NCBI GenBank assembly: GCA_038325765.1
Contig: JBBQJI010000035.1
Location: forward strand, 16,545-80,544
Source of the DNA: Xiheibacterium sp038325765
GTDB lineage: Bacteria > Myxococcota_A > Polyangia > Nannocystales > Nannocystaceae
Length of the DNA stretch: 64,000 nt
Direction of reading: 5' to 3'
Part shown: positions 17,066-25,432 of the stretch, one piece after another
How positions within the stretch are numbered: the first letter of the stretch is position 1
How the letters are laid out: each line of letters begins with the position of its first letter
Position numbers and translations under genes: made by a program
Notes under the pieces: generated by a model
What the model saw: the letters and a program-made list of their open reading frames with translations, nothing else
Database searches by the model: none
What the model was told of the DNA's origin: nothing

Positions 17066-18681
17066 GGCGTGCTCTTGTACCAAAGCCGACGCACGGCGCC
17101 GAGACCGAGCAGCACGAGCCAGGTGGCGCCCAGCGGCGATCGGCCCGGCGCGTCGGTGCGGCAGCCACAACCGCCACCGATGTCGTCCGAGCTCGCCGCG
17201 GTGCCTGTGCCCTCGCCACCGGTGCCGCCCTCACCGGGCCCGTCGTCGCCGCCGCCACCGGTCGCACTCGCGCCATCGCCCGCGTCCGCAGTGTCACCGT
17301 CGCCGCCTCCGCTCCCGCCGCCGCCCGAGGTATCGTCGCCGCCTTCGCCGCCGGGAATCTCGCAGTCGTCGATCACATCGTCGAGCGGCCCGCACGGATC
17401 GTCGCCCTCGCCCGCGTAAGCGCCGCGGAACGTCAGGGTGCCCTTCGCGGCGCCGTTGTAGTCGCGATCCCAAGCCACATCGTCGGCGAACTTCGATAGA
17501 TCGAGCGCCGCACCCTGTGCCTCGCCCGGCAGCGGGTAGAAGTCCATCGCGCCCAGCGCGACGGCGGGCGCGGCGACAGACTGCGCCGCGTCGGCCTCGG
17601 CGCCCACGAGGTTGTCGCGAGAATCTGTGATCGAGCCGCCGATCGGCGTCGCGGCGAAGATCAGGTTGCCTACCACCGCGTCGTCCTCGCTCGCCATCTG
17701 CGAAACCGAGATGCCGGTGCCGCCGCCGAACACGGTGTTGTTGTAGACATGGGCGAGCTTCACCGTCTTGCCCTCGTGCGGCTGCAGCACCAGCGCCGTG
17801 CCGCCCGCGTGGGCGCCGATGAACAGGTTGTCGTGGATCGACACGCGCCCCGTGGCCTGCAGCAGCGCCTCGCGCGGGTTATAGAACAGCAGGTTGCCGT
17901 AGATCTCGTAGATGTCCGCGGCGCCGGGGCCCGCATCGGGGAAGCCACCGACGAGCAGGTTGGGCCGATCACCGTCGGGGCTCGGGCGATCGTCCTTGAT
18001 GAAGATGTTGCCGCGGATCACCGTGCGGCTCGGCCCCACCGGCATGTCGGGTGTCGTCGTGTAGTCGTTCTGATGCTTGATCTGCATGCAGTAGCCGACC
18101 GGGTTCACGATGACATTGTCCTCGATCGTGCCGGCGAGAAACGGCGTGTCGCCGCCCGAGCCCCCGAGGTAGATGCCAGTGCCGGGCTCGACGATGCGGT
18201 TGCCGCGGATCGTCCAGTTCCACACCGTGACCTTGGTGTTGACCCCGACGATCTGCTGTCCGCCCGCGGGGAAGCCGTACATGATGTTGTCTTCGACGAG
18301 GATGTCGTGCGACGGCGTGTCCTTGGCGTTGACGGCGTCCACCGCCAGGCCGCCGACGTCGATCGAGAGGCCACGGATCGCCACGAACGACGAGTCGTAC
18401 AGCTGCACCGTGTTGCAGCACGCGTTGGACGTGACTACCGCGGGCTCGCCCGACGCCGGCCCGGCGATGGTGATCCACGCGTCCTGCGTGCCATGGATGC
18501 CGGAGATCGTCAGCCGCGGGTAGCTGCCCGCCGCGAGCACCAGCGTGTCGCCTGGCTGCAGCGTCGGCAGCAGCGCGGTGTAGTTGGAAGGATCGGCGGG
18601 CACGTCCGCGGCCGACGCGAGCGCGGGGACGCCCGCGAGCACGGCAGCGAGGGTTGATGCAGAGCGGGCACAGAAACGCAT
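16951..18681 (-). CDS. Exported right-handed beta-helix protein with extended MYXO-CTERM tail
   Basis: 576 residues. It has a Sec signal (AAVLAGVPALASA), then a pectate-lyase/NosD-type parallel beta-helix from about 40 to 400, seen as rungs such as DILVEDNIMYG, NWTIRGNRIVE and VSIHDNLFIG. A Gly/Asp/Ser linker and a MYXO-CTERM (GGCGCRTDAPG, a hydrophobic LVLLGLGAV, then RR) follow. Normally such proteins stop after the Arg cluster. Here the frame runs on for 44 residues and overlaps the start of guaD by 115 bases. All three frames are open there, so a simple indel does not give an earlier stop. Possibly a surface polysaccharide-binding or -cleaving protein; no catalytic residues are assigned. 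Confidence 0.75.
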   Translation of the reverse strand: MRFCARSASTLAAVLAGVPALASAADVPADPSNYTALLPTLQPGDTLVLAAGSYPRLTISGIHGTQDAWITIAGPASGEPAVVTSNACCNTVQLYDSSFVAIRGLSIDVGGLAVDAVNAKDTPSHDILVEDNIMYGFPAGGQQIVGVNTKVTVWNWTIRGNRIVEPGTGIYLGGSGGDTPFLAGTIEDNVIVNPVGYCMQIKHQNDYTTTPDMPVGPSRTVIRGNIFIKDDRPSPDGDRPNLLVGGFPDAGPGAADIYEIYGNLLFYNPREALLQATGRVSIHDNLFIGAHAGGTALVLQPHEGKTVKLAHVYNNTVFGGGTGISVSQMASEDDAVVGNLIFAATPIGGSITDSRDNLVGAEADAAQSVAAPAVALGAMDFYPLPGEAQGAALDLSKFADDVAWDRDYNGAAKGTLTFRGAYAGEGDDPCGPLDDVIDDCEIPGGEGGDDTSGGGGSGGGDGDTADAGDGASATGGGGDDGPGEGGTGGEGTGTAASSDDIGGGCGCRTDAPGRSPLGATWLVLLGLGAVRRLWYKSTPCPPPSARCVAPRSRPGPRSASSSDGTMRSSRSTRPVG

Positions 18682-18739
18682 GCCGCTAGAGTACGAAAGG
18701 AAACATCACGCCCATCGTCGGTCGCTTGAAACGGGCGAA

Positions 18740-19542
18740 CTAGGCCGTCTGCACCGCGTTCACGACACACATCTCGAAGGCCGCCGAGCCGACGGCTGGC
18801 GGTTGGACATACGCTTTCGCGACGGTGCCGGTGGCTCCGTCGACGGTGAGCTTCACCACCACCTTTGTCGCGGTGGCGACTCCGTGGACGGAGCCGCAGG
18901 TGCGCACCGCACCTTTGACCGGCTCGAGCGCAGCCTCGACGTCGGCGGCTGCGAGTCGCTCGGGCAGGGGCGCATCGACGGCGGCGACCGGGGTCGCTGC
19001 ACATCCCGCAGGATCGTCGGCACACCCATCGCGTGCGGGCTTGCGCGCCGCCGGCTCGCGGGCGCTCCACCTCCGGCGACGCCGCGGGCTTCTGCTTCAC
19101 CACGCCCGGCTCGGAGACCGCCGGCTCCGGCCAGCTCGGACTTCGCCAACTCGGGCTCGGCCAACTCGGACTTCGCCAACTCGGGCTCGGCCAACTCGGA
19201 CTTCACCGGGGGGACGACCGGCGTCTGCTCCGGCGCGGGAGTCGGCGCCCGGGCCGGCGCCACCTCGGTCACTGGCGGCGGCGCCGGAGCGAGCACCTGC
19301 AGTGGCGCGGGCTCGGGCGAGACCTCCTCGGGCCGATCACGGAGCACAGCCCAGCCCAGCGTCGCGATCGCCCCGGCCGCGAAGGCGAGCGCCGCCACCG
19401 GCACTCGCCGCGAGATCAGCGGCGCACGGCTCGCCGCGACCTGCTCGACACCATCAGCGACGAGCTCGTCCCACGGCGCCAACTCGACGCGCAGCGGCAT
19501 GGCCCGTCGTTGCAGTGCGCGCACGAATGCTTCGTCACTCAT
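18740..19542 (-). pseudogene. ECF-partner membrane protein with AgmX/TonB-like C-terminus, broken by two frameshifts
   Basis: The start overlaps the ECF sigma stop by 8 bases (ATGAGTGA), so the two are translationally coupled. The first part (MSDEAFVRAL, a membrane segment VAALAFAAGAIATLGW, a Pro linker and SELAEPELAK repeats) is in one frame. GC at third positions then moves to a second frame near 19126 (EPAVSEPGVVKQKPAASPEV) and to a third near 19060. The third frame runs to a TAG at 18740 and contains a myxobacterial-type C-terminal domain: VKGAVRTCGS, VVKLTVDGATGTVAKAYV, FEMCVVNAV. Read together they make one anti-sigma-like or envelope protein. Either the gene is decaying or the repeats caused consensus indels. 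Confidence 0.7.
19141..19200. repeat. Tandem 30-bp coding repeat (SELAEPELAK)
   Basis: Two exact 30-base units, 19141-19170 and 19171-19200, plus a 12-base partial unit before them. They encode a charged ten-residue repeat in the ECF-partner gene. The first frameshift lies right beside it. Confidence 0.85.
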
Positions 19543-20050
19543 CGTTGCCTCCCTCGATCTCCAGGATCCCCCGCAACTGCGCGAGCCCACGGTGCAGGTT
19601 GACCCGCACCGATCCACGCGTCATGCCGGTCTTCGCCGCGATCTCGACCGGCGACATGCCCTCGACGAGTCGCATCGCCAAGGTCTCGTGGTAGCTGGGC
19701 GAAAGCTGCCGGATCGCCCGCAGCACCGTCAGCGCGTCGGCGCGCGGCGGATCTCCAGACGTCCACGCCTCCTCGTCGACCGGCTCGATCGTACGACGCC
19801 GGCGCAACGCATCGACGCAGCGGCTACGGGCGATGCTCGCCAACCACGCGCCGAAACGCGCCGGCTCCCGCAGCTCGGGCAGTCGCCGCAGCGCGACGAG
19901 AAACCCGTCCTGCGCCACGTCGGCGACGTCGACGACGCCGATCGACGCGAGCACGATGCCGCGCACCATCGGCCCATAGCCCGTGTACAGCCGACCGAAC
20001 GCCCTGCGGTCGCCCGCGATGGCGGCGTGGACCGACTCGAGGTCGCCCAC
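19535..20050 (-). CDS. ECF RNA polymerase sigma factor
   Basis: About 171 residues from the GTG at 20050; a TTG at 20134 would add 28 residues without family support. Region 2 is seen as DRRAFGRLYTGYGP and VADVAQDGFLVALRRL, and region 4 as LSPSYHETLAMRLVEGMSPVEIAAKTGMTRGSVRVNLHRG, a helix-turn-helix for the -35 element. It would direct RNA polymerase to stress or envelope genes. Its stop overlaps the start of the frameshifted partner gene by 8 bases, the usual layout for a sigma factor and its membrane regulator. Confidence 0.9.
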   Translation of the reverse strand: MGDLESVHAAIAGDRRAFGRLYTGYGPMVRGIVLASIGVVDVADVAQDGFLVALRRLPELREPARFGAWLASIARSRCVDALRRRRTIEPVDEEAWTSGDPPRADALTVLRAIRQLSPSYHETLAMRLVEGMSPVEIAAKTGMTRGSVRVNLHRGLAQLRGILEIEGGNDE

Positions 20051-20169
20051 GCTCGCCTGTCGCTCACCGTCTTCGAGCTCCCCGAGATCCTCCACGATGC
20101 CAGCTTGCACGGTTGCGACCACCTCGCAGGCCAAGACGCGCGGGTGGCCGGGGCGTTAGCGGGCGAAGT

Positions 20170-21237
20170 TCACGCGACCGTGATGTCTCGGTCCAGGTAG
20201 ACGTCCTGGATCAGGTTCAGCAGCTCGATCCCCTCGGCCATGGGCCGCTGGAAGGCCTTGCGGCCGGAGATGAGCCCCATGCCGCCGGCGCGCTTGTTGA
20301 TGATGGCGGTCCTGACCGCCTCTTCGCGGTCGGTCGTGCCCGACACACCACCGGAGTTGATGAGACCGATGCGACCCATGTAGCCGTTGGCGACCTGGTA
20401 GCGGCACAGATCGATCGGGTGGTCGGTCGACAGCTCGGTGTACATGCGCTTGTCGAGCTTGCCGTACGACGAGTCACCGGAGTTGAGCGCCGTGAAGCCA
20501 CCGTTGTTCTCGGGCAGCTTCTGCTTGACGATGTCGGCGCCCAAGGTGGCGCCGAGGTGGTTGGCCTGCCCCGAGAGATCCGCGCTCACGTGGTAGTCCT
20601 TCGCGCCGACCTTGAACGCGGCATTGCGGAGGTAGCACCACAGCACTGTGGCCATCCCCAGGCTGTGGGCGTGGGCGAAGGCCTGTGCGACCTCGACGAT
20701 CTGGCGGCCGCTCTCGGGCGAGCCGAAGTAGATCGTCGCCCCCACCGCGACGGCGCCCATGTCGTGGGCTTGCGCGATGGTGCCGAACATGATCTGGTCG
20801 AACTTGTTCGGGTATGTCAGCAGCTCGTTGTGGTTGATCTTGACCAGGAACGGGATGCGGTGGGCGTACTTGCGCGCCACCGAGCCGAGCACGCCGAACG
20901 TCGACGCGACCGCATTGCAGCCGCCCTCGAGCGCGAGCTCCACGATGTTCTGCGGATCGAAGTAGGCCGGGTTCTTGGCGAACGACGCCCCCGCGGAGTG
21001 CTCGATGCCCTGGTCGACCGGCAGGATCGACACGTAGCCGGTGTTCGCCAGCCGCCCGCTGCCGAACAGCCGCTGCAGGTTCGCGATCGTGCGGTTGCTG
21101 CGGTCCGAAGGCCCGAAGCTGCGATCGACGAAGTCGGGACCGGGCAGGTGCAGCTGCTCCTTCGGGATCGTCTTGCACGTGTGCTCGAGCAGGTTGCCAG
21201 CGTCCGCACCGAGGAGATCGACGAGTTGCTTGTTCAT
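20170..21237 (-). CDS. fbaB: Class I fructose-bisphosphate aldolase (FbaB/DhnA type)
   Basis: 355 residues. The DhnA-family features are VSILPVDQGIEHSAGASFAKNP, FLVKINHNELL, and a late SGGVSG with AIINKRAGGMGLISGRKAFQRP that forms the phosphate site. It uses a Schiff-base Lys, not zinc, and interconverts fructose 1,6-bisphosphate with two triose phosphates in glycolysis and gluconeogenesis. ATG 21237 gives MNKQLVDLLG; an upstream extension adds only Arg/Pro-rich sequence. It follows purE by 94 bases on the same strand, so it might share the transcript with purKE, though the products act in different pathways. Confidence 0.92.
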   Translation of the reverse strand: MNKQLVDLLGADAGNLLEHTCKTIPKEQLHLPGPDFVDRSFGPSDRSNRTIANLQRLFGSGRLANTGYVSILPVDQGIEHSAGASFAKNPAYFDPQNIVELALEGGCNAVASTFGVLGSVARKYAHRIPFLVKINHNELLTYPNKFDQIMFGTIAQAHDMGAVAVGATIYFGSPESGRQIVEVAQAFAHAHSLGMATVLWCYLRNAAFKVGAKDYHVSADLSGQANHLGATLGADIVKQKLPENNGGFTALNSGDSSYGKLDKRMYTELSTDHPIDLCRYQVANGYMGRIGLINSGGVSGTTDREEAVRTAIINKRAGGMGLISGRKAFQRPMAEGIELLNLIQDVYLDRDITVA

Positions 21238-21331
21238 GACGGCCCGACGAGCGTACGGCGGTCGCGGCGATCTGGGCAACCGCGCCGAGCCGCACGCAGC
21301 ACGACAGAATCGCCCTCACGCGTGCGCACCG

Positions 21332-21844
21332 TCACCCGCGCTTGGCGGCGTGCTCGTCGTGCACGCGTTGCGACGCCGCCTCGACGTCGCGCGCCGTCGC
21401 CTCGCGCCGCGCCTGCAGCCGCGCGGCGAGCCCCTCGTCGCCGAGCGCGAGGATCTGCGCGGCGAGCAAGGCAGCATTGACCGCCTGGCCGATCGCGACG
21501 GTCGCGACGGGCACGCCCTTGGGCATCTGCACGATCGAGAGCAGCGCATCGAGCCCGCTCATCGCCGTGTTGGCGATCGGCACCCCGATGACCGGCAGCG
21601 TGGTGGTCGCCGCCAGCATCCCGGGCAGGTGCGCCGCGCCCCCGGCTGCGGCGATGAGCACGCGGTGGCCGCGGGCGCGGGCGTCGTGCCCGAACTCGAT
21701 CATCCGATGCGGGGTGCGGTGGGCCGAGAGCACCAGCACCTCGTAGCGGATGTCCAGCTCGCGCAGCGTCGTGGCGCAGGCGTCCATCACCGTCATGTCG
21801 GAATCGCTGCCGACACAGATCACCACCGCGCTCGGATCGCTCAT
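21332..21844 (-). CDS. purE: N5-carboxyaminoimidazole ribonucleotide mutase
   Basis: 170 residues, class I PurE length. Conserved parts are CVGSDSDMTVMDAC, the catalytic-His SAHRTPHRM, and AAGGAAHLPGMLAATTTLPVIGVP. It moves the carboxyl group of N5-CAIR to give 4-carboxy-AIR in purine synthesis. Its ATG overlaps the purK stop by four bases (ATGA), so the two are translationally coupled. This order, purK then purE, is the reverse of E. coli but common elsewhere. Confidence 0.96.
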   Translation of the reverse strand: MSDPSAVVICVGSDSDMTVMDACATTLRELDIRYEVLVLSAHRTPHRMIEFGHDARARGHRVLIAAAGGAAHLPGMLAATTTLPVIGVPIANTAMSGLDALLSIVQMPKGVPVATVAIGQAVNAALLAAQILALGDEGLAARLQARREATARDVEAASQRVHDEHAAKRG

Positions 21845-22989
21845 GCCCCCAGACCTTCCATCGCTCGGCGGCTGCGCGCGAGCACGTCGTCGAAATCGTC
21901 GCCCCACGCGGTGACGTGGCCGATCTTGCGACCGACCCGCAGCTCGCGCTTGCCGTACAGGTGCACGGCGACACGTGGCTCCTGCAACGCCGTGGCCAGA
22001 TCGAGCCCCAACGCGTCGCCGGTGCGGCTGCCCAGCACGTTGGCCATCGCCACCGCCGGCGTGCACATCGCGGTGTCGCCCAGCGGCCAGCCCAGCACGG
22101 CGCGGATGTGGTTCTCGAACTGGCTGGTGTGCGCGCCCTCGATCGTCCAGTGACCGGTGTTGTGCACGCGCGGCGCCAGCTCGTTGATCGACAGCACGCC
22201 GCCTCGGGCCTCGAACAGCTCGACCGCGAACACCCCGATGCCGTCGAAGCCGGCGACGGCAGCACAGGCGATGTCGCGGGCCGCCTGGGCGACGCCAGGA
22301 TCGATCCGCGCCGGCGCGACCACGAACTCGCACCGACCATTGGCGTTGATCGACTCGCACACGTCGTAGCAGCGCATCTCGCCCGAGGGCGCCCGCGCCA
22401 CCACCACCGACAGCTCGCGCACGAAGGGCACCCACGCCTCGACCAGCGCGCCACCGCGGCCGAGCCGCTCCCAGGCCATCGCCGCCTCGTCGGGCGTGGT
22501 CGGCAGGGCGACGCCATAGCCGTCGTAGCCACCGCGGCGGCGCTTGATCACCACCCGACCGCCGGCGTCGCGGATGAACGCCTGCAGCGCGTCGAGATCC
22601 CCGCACACCGCGTGGCGCGGTTGCGGTAGCCCCAGCGCGGTCAGGCGGGCCCGCTGCACGGCACGATCGGCGATCGCCCCCATGCACCAAAGCGACGGCC
22701 GCACCACCACGGCGGCAGCGATCTGCTCGGCGAGCACGTCGAGCGGCGCCCACTCGTGCTCGAAGGTCAACACACCCATGCCGTCGACCAGGGCGCGCAA
22801 GGCCTGCGGATCGTCCTCGGGGCCCACGACCACCTCGCCGATCGACGCGGCCGGATCGTCGGGGCGGCCGGCGAGGCAGCGCACGCGCACGCCCATTTGC
22901 ACCGCACTACTGGCCAACATCCGCGCGAGCTGACCGGCGCCGACGATCGCGACGCCGGCTTGGGCGGTGGGCTCGGGCGGCTCGGCCAC
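21841..22989 (-). CDS. purK: N5-carboxyaminoimidazole ribonucleotide synthase
   Basis: 382 residues from a GTG at 22989. The N-terminus has VAIVGAGQLARMLA; the ATP-grasp core has VVIKRRRGGYDGYGV, FVRELSVVVAR and the metal-site stretch LSINELAPRVHNTGHWTIEG. It uses ATP and bicarbonate to carboxylate AIR, and the product goes to PurE, encoded directly downstream with a 4-base overlap. An ATG 24 codons further up is possible, but the added sequence is not typical. The yegD-like gene diverges 177 bases away. Confidence 0.95.
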   Translation of the reverse strand: MAEPPEPTAQAGVAIVGAGQLARMLASSAVQMGVRVRCLAGRPDDPAASIGEVVVGPEDDPQALRALVDGMGVLTFEHEWAPLDVLAEQIAAAVVVRPSLWCMGAIADRAVQRARLTALGLPQPRHAVCGDLDALQAFIRDAGGRVVIKRRRGGYDGYGVALPTTPDEAAMAWERLGRGGALVEAWVPFVRELSVVVARAPSGEMRCYDVCESINANGRCEFVVAPARIDPGVAQAARDIACAAVAGFDGIGVFAVELFEARGGVLSINELAPRVHNTGHWTIEGAHTSQFENHIRAVLGWPLGDTAMCTPAVAMANVLGSRTGDALGLDLATALQEPRVAVHLYGKRELRVGRKIGHVTAWGDDFDDVLARSRRAMEGLGA

Positions 22990-23166
22990 GACGCCGTGGA
23001 CTGTCCACCACAACCGCGCCCTGCGTCCAGGGCCCGCCCAGGCGCCGCCGCAGTCGGGCATTGTGGCCGGCTGCGCCCGGTGTGCGGCGCCGGACACGGT
23101 TCGGCTCCGCGGTCGGCGCGCGCGCCCGTGGAGCACCTGGAGCGGGGTAGGCTGGCCCGCCCTCGC

Positions 23167-24501
23167 ATGAGCAAACACGCGTCCAGGGTCGGCATCGACT
23201 TCGGCACCTCGAGCTCCGCGGTGGCCATCGCCAGCGGCAGCGGCAGCGCCAGCGGCAGCGCCAGCGCCAGCGCCAGCGCCAGCGATGGCCGCCCGGTGCG
23301 CTTCGCCGCGCTCCCGACCCTCGGCGAGCTGGCACCGAGCTGGCGCACGCTGCTGTTCTTCGATCCCGACGAGCAGAAGGTCACGCTGCCGATCCAGTAC
23401 AGCGCCGGCGGCGAGGCGATCGCCGCCTACCTCGAGAGCATGGGCGAAGGCCGGCTGGTGCAGTCGTTCAAGACCCACCTCACCACGGCGGCGCTCGGCC
23501 GCACGCAGATCGGCCGGCACGCGATCGGCCTCGACGACATGATCGCGCTGTTCTTGCTGCGGCTGCGCCAGCGGGCCGAGGCCGCGCTCGGTCACCCGAT
23601 CGCCGCGGCGACGATCGGCCGCCCGGTCCGTTTCGCCGGCGGCCGCACCCCCGAGGACGATGAGGCCGCCGCGACGCGTCTGCTCGCCGCCGCCCGCACC
23701 GCCGGGTTCCACGACGTGCAGCTCGAGCTCGAGCCGGTCGCCGCCGCCCATCACTACGAGCGCACCCTGACCCGCCCCGAGCTCGCGCTCATCGCCGACT
23801 TCGGCGCCGGCACCACCGACTTCTGCCTGATGCGCGTCGGCCCCCAGCAAGGCGGCGAGCGACGCCACGAGATCCTCGCCACCGGCGGTGTGGGAGCCGC
23901 CGGCGACGACCTCGACGCGGCCCTCATCGATCACGTCGTGTGCCCCGCGCTCGGCAAGGGCGACACCTACGTCGAGATGGGGCAGGAGCACCCGATCCCC
24001 ACGTCCTACTTCTACAAGCTCGCGCGCTGGCACCACCTGTCGTTTTTGTCGGGCAGCCGCGTGCGCACCGAGCTCGAGCGGCTGCACCGCGTCGCCCGCC
24101 ACCCCGAGCGCATCGCGGCGCTGATGCACATCATCGCCGCCAACCAGGCCTTTCACCTGCACAAGTCGGTCGAGCGGGTGAAGATCGAGCTCTCGCAGCA
24201 GCCACACGCCCGCTTCGACTACGTGGACGCGCCGGTCGAGATCCACACCGAGGTCGATCGCACAGACTTCGAGACCTGGATCGCGCCGGTGACCGAGGCG
24301 ATCGCCGCCTGCCTCGACGACACGTTGGCGCGCGCGGGTGTCTCTGCGGCCGAGGTCGACTGCGTGTTCATGACGGGCGGCACCGCCTTCGTGCCTGCGG
24401 TGCGGCGGCAGTTCGAGGCCCGCTTCGGCGCGGCCAAGCTGCGCAGCGGCGACGAGCTGATGTCGATCGCCTCGGGGCTCGCGCTGCTCGCCGGCGCCTG
24501 A
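23167..24501 (+). CDS. YegD-like Hsp70-family ATPase without substrate-binding domain
   Basis: 444 residues. The actin-fold phosphate-1 loop is IDFGTSSSAVAI (10-21), the phosphate-2 motif IADFGAGTTDF is in the middle, and the adenosine motif VFMTGGTAFVPAVRRQF is near the end. The length and missing peptide-binding domain match the YegD group of Hsp70 relatives, whose role is still poorly known. Directly after the phosphate-1 loop, residues 22-39 are only Ala, Ser and Gly, encoded by nine in-frame hexanucleotides. TAGGCT (23148-23153) may be the -10. It converges with the LPMO-like gene, with only 19 bases between the stops. Confidence 0.85.
   Translation: MSKHASRVGIDFGTSSSAVAIASGSGSASGSASASASASDGRPVRFAALPTLGELAPSWRTLLFFDPDEQKVTLPIQYSAGGEAIAAYLESMGEGRLVQSFKTHLTTAALGRTQIGRHAIGLDDMIALFLLRLRQRAEAALGHPIAAATIGRPVRFAGGRTPEDDEAAATRLLAAARTAGFHDVQLELEPVAAAHHYERTLTRPELALIADFGAGTTDFCLMRVGPQQGGERRHEILATGGVGAAGDDLDAALIDHVVCPALGKGDTYVEMGQEHPIPTSYFYKLARWHHLSFLSGSRVRTELERLHRVARHPERIAALMHIIAANQAFHLHKSVERVKIELSQQPHARFDYVDAPVEIHTEVDRTDFETWIAPVTEAIAACLDDTLARAGVSAAEVDCVFMTGGTAFVPAVRRQFEARFGAAKLRSGDELMSIASGLALLAGA
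23230..23283 (+). repeat. In-frame hexanucleotide repeat (GCCAGC / GGCAGC) x9
   Basis: Nine tandem six-base units of GCCAGC or GGCAGC encode alternating Ala/Gly-Ser in the Hsp70-like protein. Unit gain or loss would change loop length by two residues without a frameshift. Confidence 0.9.
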
Positions 24502-24520
24502 GCCCAACCCCGAGACCCGC

Positions 24521-25345
24521 TCACGCCGCGCGGCGGCGGCGACGGACGAGCCCCGCGAGCAACACCACGAGCCCGACGGGGGCGGTACCGCCCCCGTCGG
24601 TGCGGCAGCCACAGCCGCCGCCATCGTCGTCGTCGCTGCCCAGACCGTCATCGGTGGTGCCGACAGGCGGCACGCCGGTCGCCTCGGCGCCGCCTTCCTC
24701 GGTGGTGGCTGAGGTCACGGAATCGGCGGTGGTCTCGACGCTGCCACCGTCGGTGCTGTCCTCACCAACACCGGTGTCCTCCCCGGCTCCGCTGGTGGTC
24801 CCGGCGCCCGTGTCGCCCACGGCACCGGCCGGCGTGATCGTGATGTCGGCGCACTGGTAGTACAGCTCGTTGCCGCCCGCGGGACCCCACGGCATCTTGT
24901 CGGTCATGATCTGCAGCAGCTGCAGCGTGCACTTCTCGCAGGTGACGCCGGCTGGCAGCGTGATCTCGACCGAGTGATCGGAGACGCCGTCCGGATCGGG
25001 GATGTCGTCGAGCAGCACGTTGGCAGCGACGTAGAAGTCGTCGTAGTCGGTGGGATCGACGAGCGCGGCGTCACCCTCGGCCGACAGCGCGATGCGAAAG
25101 TGGCCGGGGTGGCCGATGTACTCGTCCCACGTCACCGTGATCGTCGAGCCCTCTTCGTAGGTGCGGGTCACCGCGCCATCGGGGTTGTCCGGGTGACCAC
25201 AGGGGTAGTCCTTGATGTAGACGTTCGAGTCGTAGCGCGCCGGTGGTTCGACGAGGGCCACGTGTGCGGCCGCGGGGCTCGCCAAGGTGAGCAGGACGGC
25301 GGCGCAAGGGGACGCGACGAGGGCGGAGCGGACGAGGCGGGACAT
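24521..25345 (-). CDS. LPMO-like (SCE4755-type) exported protein with MYXO-CTERM
   Basis: 274 residues, GGAG before the ATG. A Sec signal ends PAAA, and the mature protein would begin with His28 (HVALVEPPARY). An exposed N-terminal His is the copper-binding hallmark of lytic polysaccharide monooxygenases. The beta-sandwich domain (about 28-175) has paired Cys and LQIMTDKMPWGPAGGNELYYQCADI, as in the SCE4755 family of polysaccharide monooxygenase-like proteins. A Thr/Gly/Asp linker leads to a MYXO-CTERM (GGGCGCRTDGG, hydrophobic stretch, RRRRR). It may oxidise chitin, cellulose or prey-wall glycans at the cell surface; activity is not proven for this family. Confidence 0.75.
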   Translation of the reverse strand: MSRLVRSALVASPCAAVLLTLASPAAAHVALVEPPARYDSNVYIKDYPCGHPDNPDGAVTRTYEEGSTITVTWDEYIGHPGHFRIALSAEGDAALVDPTDYDDFYVAANVLLDDIPDPDGVSDHSVEITLPAGVTCEKCTLQLLQIMTDKMPWGPAGGNELYYQCADITITPAGAVGDTGAGTTSGAGEDTGVGEDSTDGGSVETTADSVTSATTEEGGAEATGVPPVGTTDDGLGSDDDDGGGCGCRTDGGGTAPVGLVVLLAGLVRRRRRAA

Positions 25346-25432
25346 CGGTGGATCTCCGGAGGCAGGCAGCGCCTGTCAGCATATACGAGGGCGCCGTTTT
25401 TGGTTCGCGCCGGGGCGCAAAGGCGGACTACA

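Noticed and set aside
21841..24651. Reading purK as a 936-residue protein
   Set aside because: Everything upstream of 22989 is antisense to the yegD-like gene and shows no purK or other domain.
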